DNA of 64,000 bases from Botrytis cinerea B05.10 (taxonomy: Eukaryota; Ascomycota; Leotiomycetes; Helotiales; Sclerotiniaceae), in contig NC_037321.1 in assembly GCF_000143535.2 (NCBI RefSeq), positions 558,001 to 622,000 of the forward strand. The letters run 5' to 3'. This document shows, in pieces, positions 33,245-45,420 of the stretch. The notes below the pieces were generated by a model. That model saw only the letters and a program-made list of their open reading frames with translations, made no database searches and was not told where the DNA came from. Every line of letters begins with the position of its first letter. Position 1 is the first letter of the stretch. The position numbers were made by a program, and so were the translations under genes.

Positions 33245-34787
33245 CTACATCGGCCTATTTTTGTTCAAATCTGCTCCTGCACCTGCAAATGCATCTTGCC
33301 GCTCTTGTACATGCGTTATTGGCATGTTTTTATCATATTGTAATGAGGGTGGAGCAGCCATCTCGTACTCCGGTATTCCTGCATTTTCTGCGAAAACTCG
33401 CCCATTAGGTAGTGGATTACCGACTTCTGATGTCCCTGGCAAAGGTAGTACCGGTTTAGTTTCAGATGTCCGCTCGCGCTGAATCTCTAGCAGCAAATCT
33501 TCCTGTCTCTTCCCAGCATCCCCACTGAATGCAGTAGTTGATGGATCTTGAATAGATGCCGGTAATCCTGTTGTAGATGCTAAAGGATCTGGTTCCGATT
33601 CTCTCGATTCCTTATTTTTCGCCATCTTCCGACGAGCTTGGGCTATCAAGTCTTTGAATCCATTCTTGTGTTCTTCTCCCCATGCCTGCCCATCAAAATC
33701 CTTATCCTTGATATGAGCGGACAATGCGCTTGGTTGTGGTGCTCTTGACCCCAGTGTTCTTTCCCAAGAATCGAGGTCCCTCTTTAACTGCCCGGTACTC
33801 CTCGGATTTTTCGCATCACAGTTGGCATTCCATATAGTCGTATACTCTGTTAATCTCTTCCTCATCATTTCTCTCCCCCCACCAGCCGATATCCCCAAAT
33901 CTATAAGCTTTTTCTTTAAAGCCTGATCTTTGATTAAGCTAAAATTGACGACAGGTAATCGTTCCGGCCGTCTGACTGGCTGAGATGATTGATTTGAGGG
34001 TTTTGATAAAATACTTGTAGATTGAGGTGTAGTTTCGGATTCCGCAAGACATCTCCCAATATGAGCTTCAACACTTTTCGCTGTCATCCGTCGATTGCAC
34101 ACCGGACATGCGGCAAGGCCATCATCTGTGTGAACATGTCAGCAAATATTCATGCAACTATGAGATAGCTATATTCCAATCACCAGGTTCGAAATCTGCA
34201 TCATTGTTCCCTTCGTCAATGACTATCACCGCTTCCTGTGCTGCCTCTGTGCTCTCGAGTCGTCTTGTTGCCTGGCGAGTTGAAGCTCTCGTCCTTTTAC
34301 TTGCTTTCTCGTCCCCTTCATCAAGATCTGATCTTTCACGCTTCCTTTTCGGAGATGTAACAATAGATTCCACCACAGGTTTCCTCGCAAGTTCCAGTGC
34401 CGCCGGTCTAGCCCTTTTAAAAGCTTCCACTAAATCTTCGATAACAGCATTCGATTTCAGCTTGACTTCTTGGTCATTTGATCTACATGTTGGACATTTC
34501 GAGTCATTATTGAGGCATCTTCGTATGCAAAGTGAACAAAATGTGTGCGAACAAGAAGTGATCATTGGCGTAGTGAAAAAGTCCTTACAGACTTGACATC
34601 GTAATAAAGAATCGACATCTGCGAATTTAGAAAGTGGCGTCCCCAACCAATCCGTTGAATCTGCTATATCAAAAGAATCATCTTTTGGTCCTCTAATATT
34701 CATAGCTTCTGCGATGAGAGTTTTGGTTGATTTTTTTGTGATAATTGTCTTGCTTGTCGCATTCTTTCTTCTGGACGGAGATGACAT
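33245..34787 (-). CDS. RAD18: Postreplication repair E3 ubiquitin ligase Rad18
   Basis: Rad18 with Rad6 monoubiquitinates PCNA to start translesion synthesis. Exons 34184-34787 and 33245-34125 with a 58-nt intron (GTGATT...CACAG, phase 1) give 494 aa. A C3HC4 RING lies at about residues 64-102 (LLRCQVCKDFFTTPMITSCS, HTFCSLCIRRC, CPTCR). A UBZ4-type C2HC finger lies at about 208-227 (CPVCNRRMTAKSVEAHIGRC). A SAP-like DNA-binding region follows at about 255-300 (KKKLIDLGISAGGGREMMRK). A basic, nuclear-localisation-type cluster (SPKRKRERSD) lies between RING and UBZ. Order and length match fungal Rad18. It shares a 127-bp promoter with POL32. Confidence 0.96.
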
Positions 34788-34914
34788 CCTGGAAATTTCG
34801 CGTAAAGTGGTTGACAGACGCGTCGCGACTCCTAGTTTACCAGTTGCCGTAACCTCGAAAATAAATCAGATAACAGCTTCAGCAACCTTTGAGACAACCA
34901 CAAAGTTGAACACA
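34788..34914. promoter_or_regulatory. Bidirectional RAD18/POL32 promoter with MluI (MCB) box
   Basis: Only 127 bp separate the two start codons. ACGCGT at 34818-34823 is the MCB element bound by MBF-type (Swi6/Mbp1/Res) factors at G1/S genes, followed directly by CGCGAC. Regulation by MBF is inference from the site and the gene functions. Confidence 0.6.
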
Positions 34915-36551
34915 ATGGCGGATTTTAAGAGTTATCTTGCAGCGAGTATCTTGACAGAAGATAAAGTGGTAAGCAATTGTTCGCGGGTTTATTTGGCTTG
35001 AACTGAATGTTCTTAGGTCACTTATAGACTGCTTAGTCGGGTGCTCAAGGTCCATTTAAATACAGCAAAGGAGTATGTCGTTTCCCAGCCTTGTAGTGTG
35101 ACTTCTGCTAACAATTTGACAGAATGCTATTTGAGTTCCATCGAGTGCAGAATGCGAAGAAACCTGGAACAATTCATGCAACTTATCTCATTGGAGGAAC
35201 AAAGAGAAACGAAGCACCTAGGGACATTGAAGCGCAAAAAGATGGCGAAGATGATTATATGCAGAGCAGTCCATTTGTTGGAAGCTCGATGCCACAGGCC
35301 AAAGGAAGTGCCGGCGAAAGCTCTATATTGAGTATAACATTGACACGAGAGGAGGATTTAGAAAGTTGGAACCCCGCCTTCAGCAAACCATAACGAGAAG
35401 CTAACAACCTACAGCAATACGTTCTCAATTTGAGCATATTTCCTCAATTCATATTTATAGTTTAGGGCCTCACCCATTGAAGGTAAGCACATTTCATATT
35501 CCAAATTCTCCAAGTACTAACAAGTTTTAGGAGCTTCAATTGCTCTCAGATTCGACCAGAGAAATTCAAACACTCGCCAAATCCGAAGACCCCCTCGAAA
35601 CATACCATAAATATGGAATAATACCCAATCCAAATGTCAAACGTCGTACCCGCAGCACACCACCTATTGCAGCTGCTACACAAGCATCTGTTCCAACCAG
35701 ACCTGCGACTGCAAAATCCAAACTCAATGAAGTCCAAGAGGCTTCCAAATCATCATCGTCTTCTAAAAAGCCCGAATCTAAATCACAGCCATCGAACGCC
35801 AAAGATTTCTTCGCCAGCAATGGAAAAGAAAAGGCGAAGGCAAAGTCACAAGAAGAGTCTACAAAGGCCGAACCAACAACTGCGCCTTCGAGTAAAGAAT
35901 CAACACCTGCCCCTCCTGCAAATCTGAAGCGCGAATCAAGTAGCATTTTCAAGGCGTTCGCGAAAACTCAGCCTAAGAAAGCAAAAATTGAGGAAACAGA
36001 ATCAAGTGCAAAGGATGATACCGCGATGAAAGATGTCTCGGACGACGACGAAGAAGATACATGGATGCCAGCGCCTGTCAGTAAAGAAACCAAGTCTCAA
36101 GACCGAAATTCCAGGAAAGAAACACAGGAGAGATTGAGGAAAATGATGGAAGAAGACGACGAAGAGGAAGAAGCAGTACCATCTCCAGCTCCTGAAACGC
36201 CTGCGGAGGAAGTAGAAGAGGAAAAGGCATCCGAGGAGACTAAGGAAGAGGAACCTGTCGCAAGTACAAGTAATGGACGAAGAAGAGGCAGAAGAAGAGT
36301 TATGAAGAAGAGAACTGTGAAGGACGAAGATGGCTATTTGGGTAATACTCACAAGTTTTGTCCTCCTTTCTATGCGTACCGTACTAACCGAGATATCAGT
36401 AACGAAACAAGAGGCAGCCTGGGAATCATTTTCGGAAGACGAGCCTGCTCCAGCACCTAAAGCTAAAGCAGCACCTGTTTCCACTAAACCAAAGAAGGAA
36501 GCACCAAAGAAAGGACAAGGAAACATCATGGCGTTTTTTGGGAAGAAATAA
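34915..36551 (+). CDS. POL32: DNA polymerase delta subunit 3 (Pol32/Cdc27)
   Basis: Pol32 links Pol delta (and, in yeast, Pol zeta) to PCNA. Six exons in phase: 34915-34968, 35017-35072, 35123-35364, 35415-35482, 35531-36341 and 36400-36551, giving 460 aa. The introns are 48-58 nt with clear branch points. The N-terminal third is the conserved Cdc27 winged-helix region (RLLSRVLKVHLNTAKE, MLFEFHRVQNAKKPGTIHAT, FEHISSIHIYSLGPHPLKEL and ISNPNVKRRT-like end). The middle is a long Lys/Glu/Ser/Pro-rich disordered linker. The extreme C-terminus carries a PIP box, QGNIMAFFGKK, which binds PCNA. A run starting at 35540 covers only exon 5. It is divergent from RAD18. Confidence 0.93.
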
Positions 36552-36916
36552 TATTTCTGGGAGAACCTAAAGGAGTTATTGTTGACAACATTTGATAGCG
36601 AGCTGAATTGAGCATCATGGGGATCATGTGATAGCGGATAGCTTTGATCCAAATGCATTGGTAGCAGATAAACATAATAAGACTAGATCACTGTATTCGG
36701 ATGTAAGACATGCAAAGATTGTAAATATTGCATTCAGATGTGACTTTTCTTTGTAGGATATCAAATACATGTATGTAATCTGTCTTGCTTCGCCAACAAG
36801 CATGATCCGGCTAATACGCCCAGATAACTCCCTCCATAAACATAACTCCAATCGAAGCATGATCATTGCTTCTATACTTAATACACATACAAGTTGCTCC
36901 TTAACAATCAAAAATA
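36552..36916. other. Convergent spacer between POL32 and the GH125 gene
   Basis: About 365 bp of 3' flanking DNA; nothing recognised. Confidence 0.6.
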
Positions 36917-38648
36917 TCAAGTTTCAATGTCATAAGGATCAGCGCCCTCCCCAAACAAAAGATGGGGTTTCCGTTTTGCGAGATCGAGGATTGTTTGTGC
37001 ATAGACTGAGTTAGCCCCTTCGAAGATGTTAGTATCTTGGTATACCATATATGATTGTCCCTATAAGACGCATGGAGACGGAAAGGGAAGGGGAAAATGA
37101 AGGCATACATGCGAACCAACTCCTCGTATACTCCTGTATACGGTTGACATTGATACTCTCGTGAATCAGTCCCAATCTACTCGCTTTCAAAACTAAGTTC
37201 AAACACTCCATAATCTCGTCATCATTGTTGCTAGTCATGGCTTGTAACAGTAAAGACATAGGCCATGCATTCTCGGGGCCAATATGTGGGCCTCCGATAC
37301 CTTTAAATGCCTTTCCTTCGAGATAGTATGGATTTCCTTCTTTGGATAAAATCATCTTTCTAGTGTTTTTATAGATTTGGTCGTCATTGCTGCAGAAACC
37401 GAGGATTGGCAGGGCGAGAAGACTAGGCACGTTGGCATCGTCCATGAGGATCTGTCCACCATAGCCATCTACTTCATATGCAAATACTTTACCCCATTTC
37501 TTGTGTTGTACGACTGCATGCTTCATAATGCCATCTTTGATACTTTGTGAGCGTTTCTCGAGAGTTTGAGCTAGATCGGAGCGTTTGGCTACTTTGAGGA
37601 TCTCGGCAGTACGTTTCAATTCGACCGACATCTGAGCATTCGCTGGGATGAAAAAGCCTAGAATCGTAGTATCGTCCGAAGGGCGGAATGCGCTCCGTAT
37701 CAAGCCTGTACCGTAATTTAAGGGATTTCCGACACCGGACAATGGTAGAGTTTCGGTTCCCTGGTCGGTGCGACGGCTGAATGTATAAGCATTACGTTGG
37801 AAACGACCAGTCTTCGAATCAAAGCTAGATTCGGACTGTTGCTCAATGACCATGAGAAGGGTATCTAGTGCAGTCAACCACCGTGAATTGATAAAGTCAG
37901 TTGATTTAGTGTGGTTGTAGAATGCGTTTCCTAAAGCTAGAAAATGGGCAAGGGAATCTAGCTCGTATTTACATTCGAAGACGAAAGAGGGTTCGTATGC
38001 GGGGTGGACATTGTCATCTTGTCCGTTTTGCGATGCGGCAAGCTTCGAGGGCGGGGGAGGTTGAAATGCGTTGCAATATGGCGACTGTATAACATACTCT
38101 GCTTGTGTATTGATAGCTCCCAATATAAGATTGAAAATAGCTGGATCTTTGTTTGACAAAGGCTGATACTGTAGCAATTGGTTTGTAGAATCTCTGAGCC
38201 ACTCCGCATTGATGTCTCCCGTAACCACGAATGACTGCGCTCCCTGCCATTTCTGATTGCTTTGAACACTCCTCGCCTTCAGTTCCGTGTGCTTTGTGGT
38301 TCCGTCGACGTGCCATCGTACAGTTGTATCGAGAGTATTGGGGAAAGCATTTTCGAACAGTCTAGCAAGGTCCTTGTTAACCATCTTAAGTGACATGTCA
38401 TCGATGACCTTCTCCACCAAAGGCGAGGAGAATGTTCGACATTCCTCAGCAGGCCGTTGAAAAGGCAATTCCATAGGTCCATCAGATAATGGCCCATGCC
38501 TGTAGGTCGAATATTTCTTATAGTCCGGACATGCTTTCGCATACTTATGAGGATCGTTTATTGGTTCTTGTGGTCGATATGGCGATTGAGCTATTGCGCC
38601 CAGAGCTCCTAGGCACAGGAGCCATGTTTGAAGTGGGAAATGGCCCAT
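36917..38648 (-). CDS. Secreted GH125 exo-alpha-1,6-mannosidase-like protein
   Basis: The family (formerly DUF1237) hydrolyses alpha-1,6-linked mannose from glycans. Exons 37109-38648 and 36917-37017 give 546 aa. The 91-nt intron has donor GTATGC, branch ATACTAAC and an AAG acceptor (TTCGAAG). An N-terminal signal peptide is clear (MGHFPLQTWLLCLGALGAIA). The (alpha/alpha)6 core is recognisable by FVVTGDINAEWLRDSTNQLL, FVFECKYELDSLAHFL, FIPANAQMSVELKRTAEI, MDDANVPSLLALPILGF, FKGIGGPHIGPENAWPMSLL and the terminal YTRSWFAWANS spanning the intron. The tail after LAKRKPHLLFGE is short, as in homologues. The splice is needed to restore the conserved W-F-A-W-A-N segment. Likely role: wall mannoprotein or glycan turnover. 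Confidence 0.92.
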
Positions 38649-39819
38649 TGTAGTTGGTGAAAGATATGCGATAGGTATTGAAGCTTTGTCGAGCTTTTTT
38701 CGAGAAGATCAAATCTTATTTCGACATCTGAATCAACGTAAATAGCTGTTGCTTTCCGCAATGAGAGCTGTTGGAATGAATTCGATGGGTCCAAGCAATG
38801 ATTGGCGTTTCGTGATTGAATAAGTGCTCCTCTTTCTTTTGTTCCGATCAACCAGATTTTCTAAAGCTTGGGTTAGACAATTTTCTCTCCGTGATTTCAA
38901 TGTTAAAACAAGGCCGATTGAGGTTCGATGACATAAATTGTGAGTTGATAGAGACTTATTATGTCTGCAGGATGACAATCAATAAGTCGGGGAAATGGCA
39001 AGCCCACAAGCCCGATATCTTCGTGGTGGGGTGCTGGTCACCAGAGCCAAGCCGGCAGCCCACTCTAAAACCCGCTTAATTTATACACCTGTATCGTTAA
39101 TCAGACAGAACCCTTTTGGAATTTCCATTAGACTTGCATGCAAATAACCTTTCTAGGGCATTATAGTCTGGAGATTATTCAGAAGTAGTGTGATTGGCCT
39201 CAGATGCTCTCCCAGGGCTGTTGTCATTCATTCCATTTTTATTGTTGTTGCTCAAATCTTTCTCGCAGTAACCTTTTTTGGATTCTTACTCGGTGCACTT
39301 AATTCCGAAGTCAAGGACAACAGTAGTGCTAGCAGATGTAGGATTGTTTAATTATCTCGTCGATCTCTTCAGTTACAATGGTATCTCCAAGTCCCTCGAA
39401 AGCATACACTGATGGTGCCTGTGCAATCATCTTTCAAAGTGATATATGGTTGTGTGCAAAGTGAGCATATCTTCTTCTACTTCTCATGAAGGCCATGCTT
39501 TTGCAAGCAAGAACTAAGAATAAACATTGATCAAGGAGCTTTAGCGACGTTTGCATGCTTTTCCTATCCAGATAGTCTTGCTGTCTTCAAACAAATTGGC
39601 GAAGATTCATCAACGGTAGTCATGTCCGTTTCTGACCAGAAGCCTGTCAACTTGCTTTAAAAGTCATTGAGGGCAAAATTCCTACTCTCGCCACCTAAAA
39701 GATCTAGCTGTATCATGAAATTATTACCGAGGGAAATGACATTACCATGTGCTTGAAACAAAAGAAGGCAATGATATCTATTTCGTCTCTATCTTTCAAC
39801 CTCTCTTTGAATACCAAGG
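38649..39819. other. Intergenic region
   Basis: The GH125 promoter is at the left and the 3' flank of the Crinkler-like gene at the right. No supported gene. The end of a plus-strand ORF near 39747 is antisense to the next gene and is discounted. Confidence 0.5.
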
Positions 39820-42215
39820 TCATATCTTCCCAAGCAGTAGCTGGAGTTGATCTATTTTTCTTTGAATCTCTTCCCTCCCTAGCGGAAGTTGATTTACTTT
39901 TCTCGGCGCCTCCTCCCTCCCTATTTTCGCTTGCTCCAATTCTATCTTCTGATCTCGCAGAATCATGTGAATATCCTCGTTCCCAGAAGCCGTCTGCTTG
40001 TCAGGTGAATGAGATCTGGTTCTTCCCTCGCCCAGGTTCAGAATTGTTTGCAGCTGCTTGTCATATGTGTATACTTGCGCGATGTGCTCGTTTGCATCGA
40101 TGACAACATGTCGAGTATGCGATTGGGCATCAATATCTAAAAAGCAGAATCTAGGTTAGATGATATTTGGCTCCAAAGTAGGAATTGCCCTCACCTTTGA
40201 TCTTAAGTGCATCAAGAGAGGATTTCGAGCAAAAGTTAAGAATTATGTAATCTTCGAGGATACCCCATTTGTGATACTTCCCTCCAGATTGGAATCTATT
40301 TGCATGTTCCTCTAGTCTTCCATTGTCACCAGATTGAAGTATCTCAATACCCCATTTTTTACCAAAGACGAAGAAATCGATTCTTCCATCCTTTGTTTCG
40401 GCATATTCTGACAAAATTGGTAGATTATGAAGCTCATAATTAAGATAACAATAAATCTCATCCTGGAATACAGCTTCTGGAATACCCCAATTAGGACTGG
40501 ATTTGCAGCTAATATTTGACGAAGTAGAGCGACGATGTAGAACAGATGGGCTAAATCTTTCAATGGCATTTAAACAGGCTTGTTGAAGGGTGATTGTATC
40601 TGAAGCGGTTCCTGGTGGCGGGCCTGGAATAAGACGCCGGTATGCAACTCTGTATCGAGTTAGTTTAGACAAAGTACAGGGTGAATGAACGTACCTTCTA
40701 TGTATTGGAGACGCAAAAATATAAGTAATTTCGCTACTTCCATACTGAGAGTACTCTGCGTGTAGGAAACCCATTTTATAGCAAAATGCTAATGCATCCA
40801 TGTTATTCCTTCGTGACTCTGTGTAGCCGTTGGGTAGTCTCGCCACTTTACGCATTGCATCTATAACATCCGAATATTTGAGATGGCTGTAAGATGGAGA
40901 ACGTATCAAATAGTCTTTGAGGTGGTTCTCTCCTTCAACCGACCAGACACCTCTACCCCATTGTGTAAGAAAATCCAATAGAAAATTATGCTCCACAAGG
41001 AACTCGTGACAGAAAACTGTCGACCATCTCCGACCATTTTGGATGTTCTTATTGAGCGAGAAAGGATTAGCATATTCTTCAAAAACAACTTCTTCAGGAT
41101 AGTCGACGACAAATTACCTGTGAAATCAACATTTCAAAACTGCCTAAGATTAATCCAACCATTCCCGGATGACCGTCAGTAGCAGAATGAATATACTCAG
41201 CTATAGCTACTCGATCAACGCTGTCAGGGTTGAGACCATTCTCCAGGATCCATTTACTAACTGCGGTTAAAGTCTCGTCCAATTTGAAGAGCATACACGA
41301 ACGACTGGACTTTGATGGCCGTAATTCAATACGATTGAGACGGTCTACTTTCGAAGCTTGCGATTCAATTGACGGGTCTTGAATCCCAGAATTTCCAGCA
41401 GCGCCGTAAAGACAGACAAGCACAAATATTGATCGTGACCTAGTGTAGCGGTTCTTGAGCTGAGCAATCCAAAATTCCTCATCTTCGTAAGAGCCTTGAG
41501 CTTCGTCAATGAGATAAATAATTGTGGCTTTGGAATTATGCGGACGGTATTTGGCATTGTCTTTTCGCGCCCAGTCTGCCTTTTCATTTAGAAACTCCAT
41601 GTATGGAACATTATCGCGTCTACTTTTGGGCTGCCAAAGAACGAATACGGGCTCAAGCTCTGGGTTGTGGAGGAGAATATGATATCCAAGCAATTGAAGA
41701 AGAGTTGTCTTTCCCACTAGAGGTGTAGCACGAATAACCACCATTCCCGTATTTAGTGCAAGTTTCAGAACTGAAGAAACCAGATCTGGTCTTTCGCAAA
41801 TATAAGGGCAGCGGGTACTCCACGAACTTAAATGATGAAGTGCATGGTCGTTCATCTCGTGTGCACAGTTGACACAGATCGGGTCTAAGAACTCGAAGAC
41901 TCCTTGAGGGCAATCACAATTATAATTATGACAAGGCCAGTGAGTAATAGTGATAGGATCGAGATCTGGCAAATCAATGTGTTTGTTCCCTCTGATAAGC
42001 TTCTCTTGTTTAGGATTTTGATTTTGATTTTGATTAGACCTTTTCCGCGATTTTCGTTTGATCTGTCGTTTGGGGTGTTTCTCACGCTGCTTTCTTTTAA
42101 CGACAAGATTTTGTAAAGTAGCATTTGAAGAGGAAGCTTTGGGAAGATGCAACTCCACATCTTTTGGAAGAGATGAGAGAAGTCTTTTAGACATAGATCT
42201 AGTGGTTGCAGGCAT
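39820..42215 (-). CDS. Crinkler-like protein: P-loop NTPase plus REase-fold domain
   Basis: Four exons in phase: 41118-42215, 40695-41047, 40195-40649 and 39820-40136, giving 740 aa. The N-terminus is basic and Gln/Asn-rich (KRQIKRKSRKRSNQNQNQNP), a likely nuclear signal. A Cys/His cluster (CHNYNCDCPQG, then CVNCAHEMNDH) may bind zinc. The NTPase has a Walker A variant RATPLVGKTTLLQLLG (first Gly replaced by Ala) and Walker B IIYLIDEAQ. The C-terminal half has a PD-(D/E)xK-like core: AVFQDEIYCYL, then GRIDFFVFGKKWGIEILQSG, where Leu stands at the usual Lys position. This order is that of Crinkler (CRN)-type proteins. A charged helix rich in Glu/Lys/Gln ends the protein. Exon 4 is invisible without splicing. 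Function here is unknown; in other systems CRN proteins act in nuclei or between organisms. Confidence 0.82.
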
Positions 42216-43789
42216 TTTCCAAATTAGCTAAGTAGAAGGAAGCAGGCGTGTGAAGAGGAAAGAAAGATCTTGTCTCTTCGTTATCAGCAAATCGAAACCC
42301 TTCCTTTGTTGCGTAAAAGGCGAAGGAAGCACATAAGGAAGCACATCGTTTTTCTGTCACATTTCTGCCAACAAAGAAACGATAATATAGAATACTCAAA
42401 TCTTCCAGGAATCCAACCTAAAACAGCCTTCTTCTTACTTGAAGATTCCTTTTTTGATCCATCAATCAATTGTTTTGAAACGAATATGTGGAAAAATCAG
42501 GAATAGTTAGGAATAGTTTATTAGTATGAAATAGTAAGGGGTTATTCACCAATTTAAATTCATAATAGATAGTCAAATTGTTTGCTAAACAAAAAAGAGT
42601 TTAAAAATTTATTAAAAGTGTTATTGAATTATCCATTCTATATAAAAAGATCAAATCGCAATATACCGGTCTGTTTAGATTCCAAACGAAACCCTCAATC
42701 AATACTTATATGATGGAATTCAATCGCAGTAATAAGAGAGACAACTTTGATAAGCCCAGACTATTGCTCCACATACACAAGAGAAGCTTTGCCATGAATC
42801 ACTCTTGACTAGTTGTAGTCAGATAATGCTGGTATTCCACGAATGATTCACGAATGAATAATGAAAGGGGATTTATACCATTTGGATGATGTAGGTCAGG
42901 AATATTGAGAGAAAAGTCTGAACTGAGCCTCGAGTTTTTCGAGAATTTTGGGTGGACGGTGTCACGTGGAGAAGAGAGATGAAGGCAATGAATGAGAAAA
43001 TGTTTACAATTAAGGATTTTCAGGTTGCTTAGGTTGTTTGAGTAAGGATTGGGATGGTTTACACTCTTGGTCTGTCGACAACTACGACAATTATTTGTCC
43101 AGTTTTTTAATCCATCATCAGATGTTCAAGTAGTCCAGCCTCCACCGATGATCACGAATTCCACTGTATCAAAGACCATAATGGCTAGACTATCGCGAGG
43201 AATAATTGTGGGTTTATGAAATTATTGTTTTCAAATTATACAAATACACATTTATGTATAAATTGACACCAAAATAAGACTGTGATGGCATAGAACGAGA
43301 CGATTGAGTGTTAACTTTAAAGTGATAGCCGCCGTATAAAAGTGCTCAACATATAGTCAGGTGATCACAAATAGGAAAGGATTGGACTCATATTGCTATG
43401 TGATCAATTGAAGCCAGGACTCAGAGGTTGCAATATCTAATCAGGCATGATCCACAAGTCTTTGTCAAACAGATAGAACTAACTATAAATTGGAGCATGA
43501 AAAGCCGTCGAACTTACATTGGTGGTTAATGCTTACCTCGGTAGATCATATGTGACCAAATTGCTTAGCGAGTAATATCCATGTAGTGGACTGTGTTGCA
43601 GTTGCATCATCAGCACAATTAATAAGCTTCTTCTCAATACGTAAACAAAAAGTGAGGTAACTATAGCCGATCGCGATACGATGTTGTGTTGCGAACAGTA
43701 CGTCAAATGAGTCATGAAGCATGCGGCAAGGCAATTTATGCACGCCATTTTCCCTGAGGGCTGGAATATTGTAATGCGACTGGCAAAGT
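42216..43789. other. AT-rich gene-free stretch upstream of the Crinkler-like gene
   Basis: Strongly AT-rich around 42500-42760 and 43190-43300. No supported coding sequence. Confidence 0.5.
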
Positions 43790-44603
43790 TTAGAAGTCAC
43801 ACTCTAGCGTGATTGCTGTTGAAAAATATGATTGCTTCTGGAGTATTGCACGTTTTGATTGCAATGCTACTGCACCGTAGATCCATGCAATCCAAGGCTC
43901 TTGAGTATTCTTCCTAGAAGATACCTTCAAGACTTCAGAGATTAAGCTATGTAATGTAGCCCTGATAAACACTAGTCCTACCCCCGGATCAAGCGACATT
44001 CGGACCTCCATCCGATATCCCCGTCATATATACTAGATCTTAAATCAGTATCATCTGTAGCTTCCCATGCCGGATGGATATATTCTTGCATGCCAGAAAA
44101 ATTTTCCTGGTGATGGATACACGTAAACACGGTGCTAATCATGGTATGGTATGATACGCAGTACCTTCCCAAAATACTGCTTTCCCGACTATTGCAAAAT
44201 TTTGCTGTCAATTTTTGAAGGAAACCCTTAATGTCCCTGCTTCCTTACACGTCCCCGGGAATCTTCAGAATACCGTTGAACCGGGAGGTACTGAGCGTCT
44301 CTTGGGATGTTGTGTCCACTGCCATGTGGTCCAAATGAGAATTCAAAATTAACAACCCAATAAAGCTTTCACCAACAGGGATCACGAGAATTTGGGAGCT
44401 GAAGAACCTTTGCCATTGAAGACTACAACGCATTGTTCGTCTGGTAGCTCTTCTTTCACATGAGTGTACCAGACCCTGACAGCACCTACAACGAGGCTCG
44501 ATGCTAAAAGCAGTTGATGGCCTGTATATAGTGTTTCGAGTCCAAACAAAGCACAGATTTTCAAATGCCACAGCCTCAGTGCTCTGCCAATTTTAAACTT
44601 CAT
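43790..44603 (-). pseudogene. Decayed coding region of unknown family
   Basis: Minus strand. From ATG 44603 a coding-like frame reads LETLYTGHQLLLASSLVVGA and KEELPDEQCVVVFNGKG up to 44382. The sense then appears to move to the neighbouring frame (IPVGESFIGLLILNSHLDHM) up to 44245. Further on, HPAWEATDDTDLRSSIYDGD (ending 43978) and VRMSLDPGVGLVFIRATLHS (43790-44011) lie in different frames. Adjacent coding-like blocks in shifting frames without good splice sites suggest a frame-broken gene. Confidence is low because each block alone could be chance. No family recognised. Confidence 0.28.
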
Positions 44604-45420
44604 GGCCTGTTCGGGTTAGTGGGTAACAAACTCTTCGGGTTACGGAATGGACATTTGGGGAGGTGAGGCGCAATCCCTTCGCAGAGATTCTTCGTTGTAG
44701 ATCGTTCATCGTAGATTGCCGTTTGGGTCTCTATAAGATACATGCCATTCAATGGCTGCACTAGAGGAAGGGTGGCGTCGATGGCTAGCTGGGGAGAAGA
44801 GTGCGTGATGTACCAGTATGGATGAAATCATCGTGCCAGATGTTTCAACATGGTTGCTCGAGTCATGTAAGTATTACCGTCCGCCCGCGAGGCTACCCGC
44901 CGGAGTGTAGCTGTGAAAGGGGAGCACATGGGCAAAATTTGTGGCTGCTCACAACTTCCTCAGCTCGTGCTTGGGTAAGAAACCATCTTCCATTTGGGGG
45001 AATCGACGCGATTGTATCAGCAAAAACCAGCATCGGGCTAGTTCAGCCGGTCCATAAAAGCAAACAACCCGTCACAAGATTCCCGATTGATTGGTCGTGA
45101 TTATTCATCAGAATTTCTTTTTTCAGCAATACGGAGGTTCGGAGCTGCTCCACTCGGAAACCCTTGAAGCATGTTTCCCATAAGGTTATCCGCATGTGAG
45201 TGGGTCTGCTAAGTGCAATTTTAAGCGGTTATCAATCCCCATCAAGCCTTTCCGATAGTCCATGCATGAACAAAGTGCATTTCGAGATACAAGCAAAGTT
45301 CCTGTCAGATCATCACGATCAAGTTCAACACGCAGAATCTCTACAAATCGAAGTTATTAGACCTCAAAGAGTAGAGGCATGAATGGTCTTTGACGTTGCG
45401 ATTGGCGGTCTACTTTGACC
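44604..45420. promoter_or_regulatory. Upstream region of the hybrid histidine kinase
   Basis: About 800 bp with no supported gene. The kinase start (45421) is preceded by an in-frame TTG ACC. Confidence 0.4.

Noticed and set aside
39747..40103. Plus-strand ORF of 118 aa
   Set aside because: It is antisense to exon 4 of the Crinkler-like gene, whose splice phase and charged-helix product are better supported.
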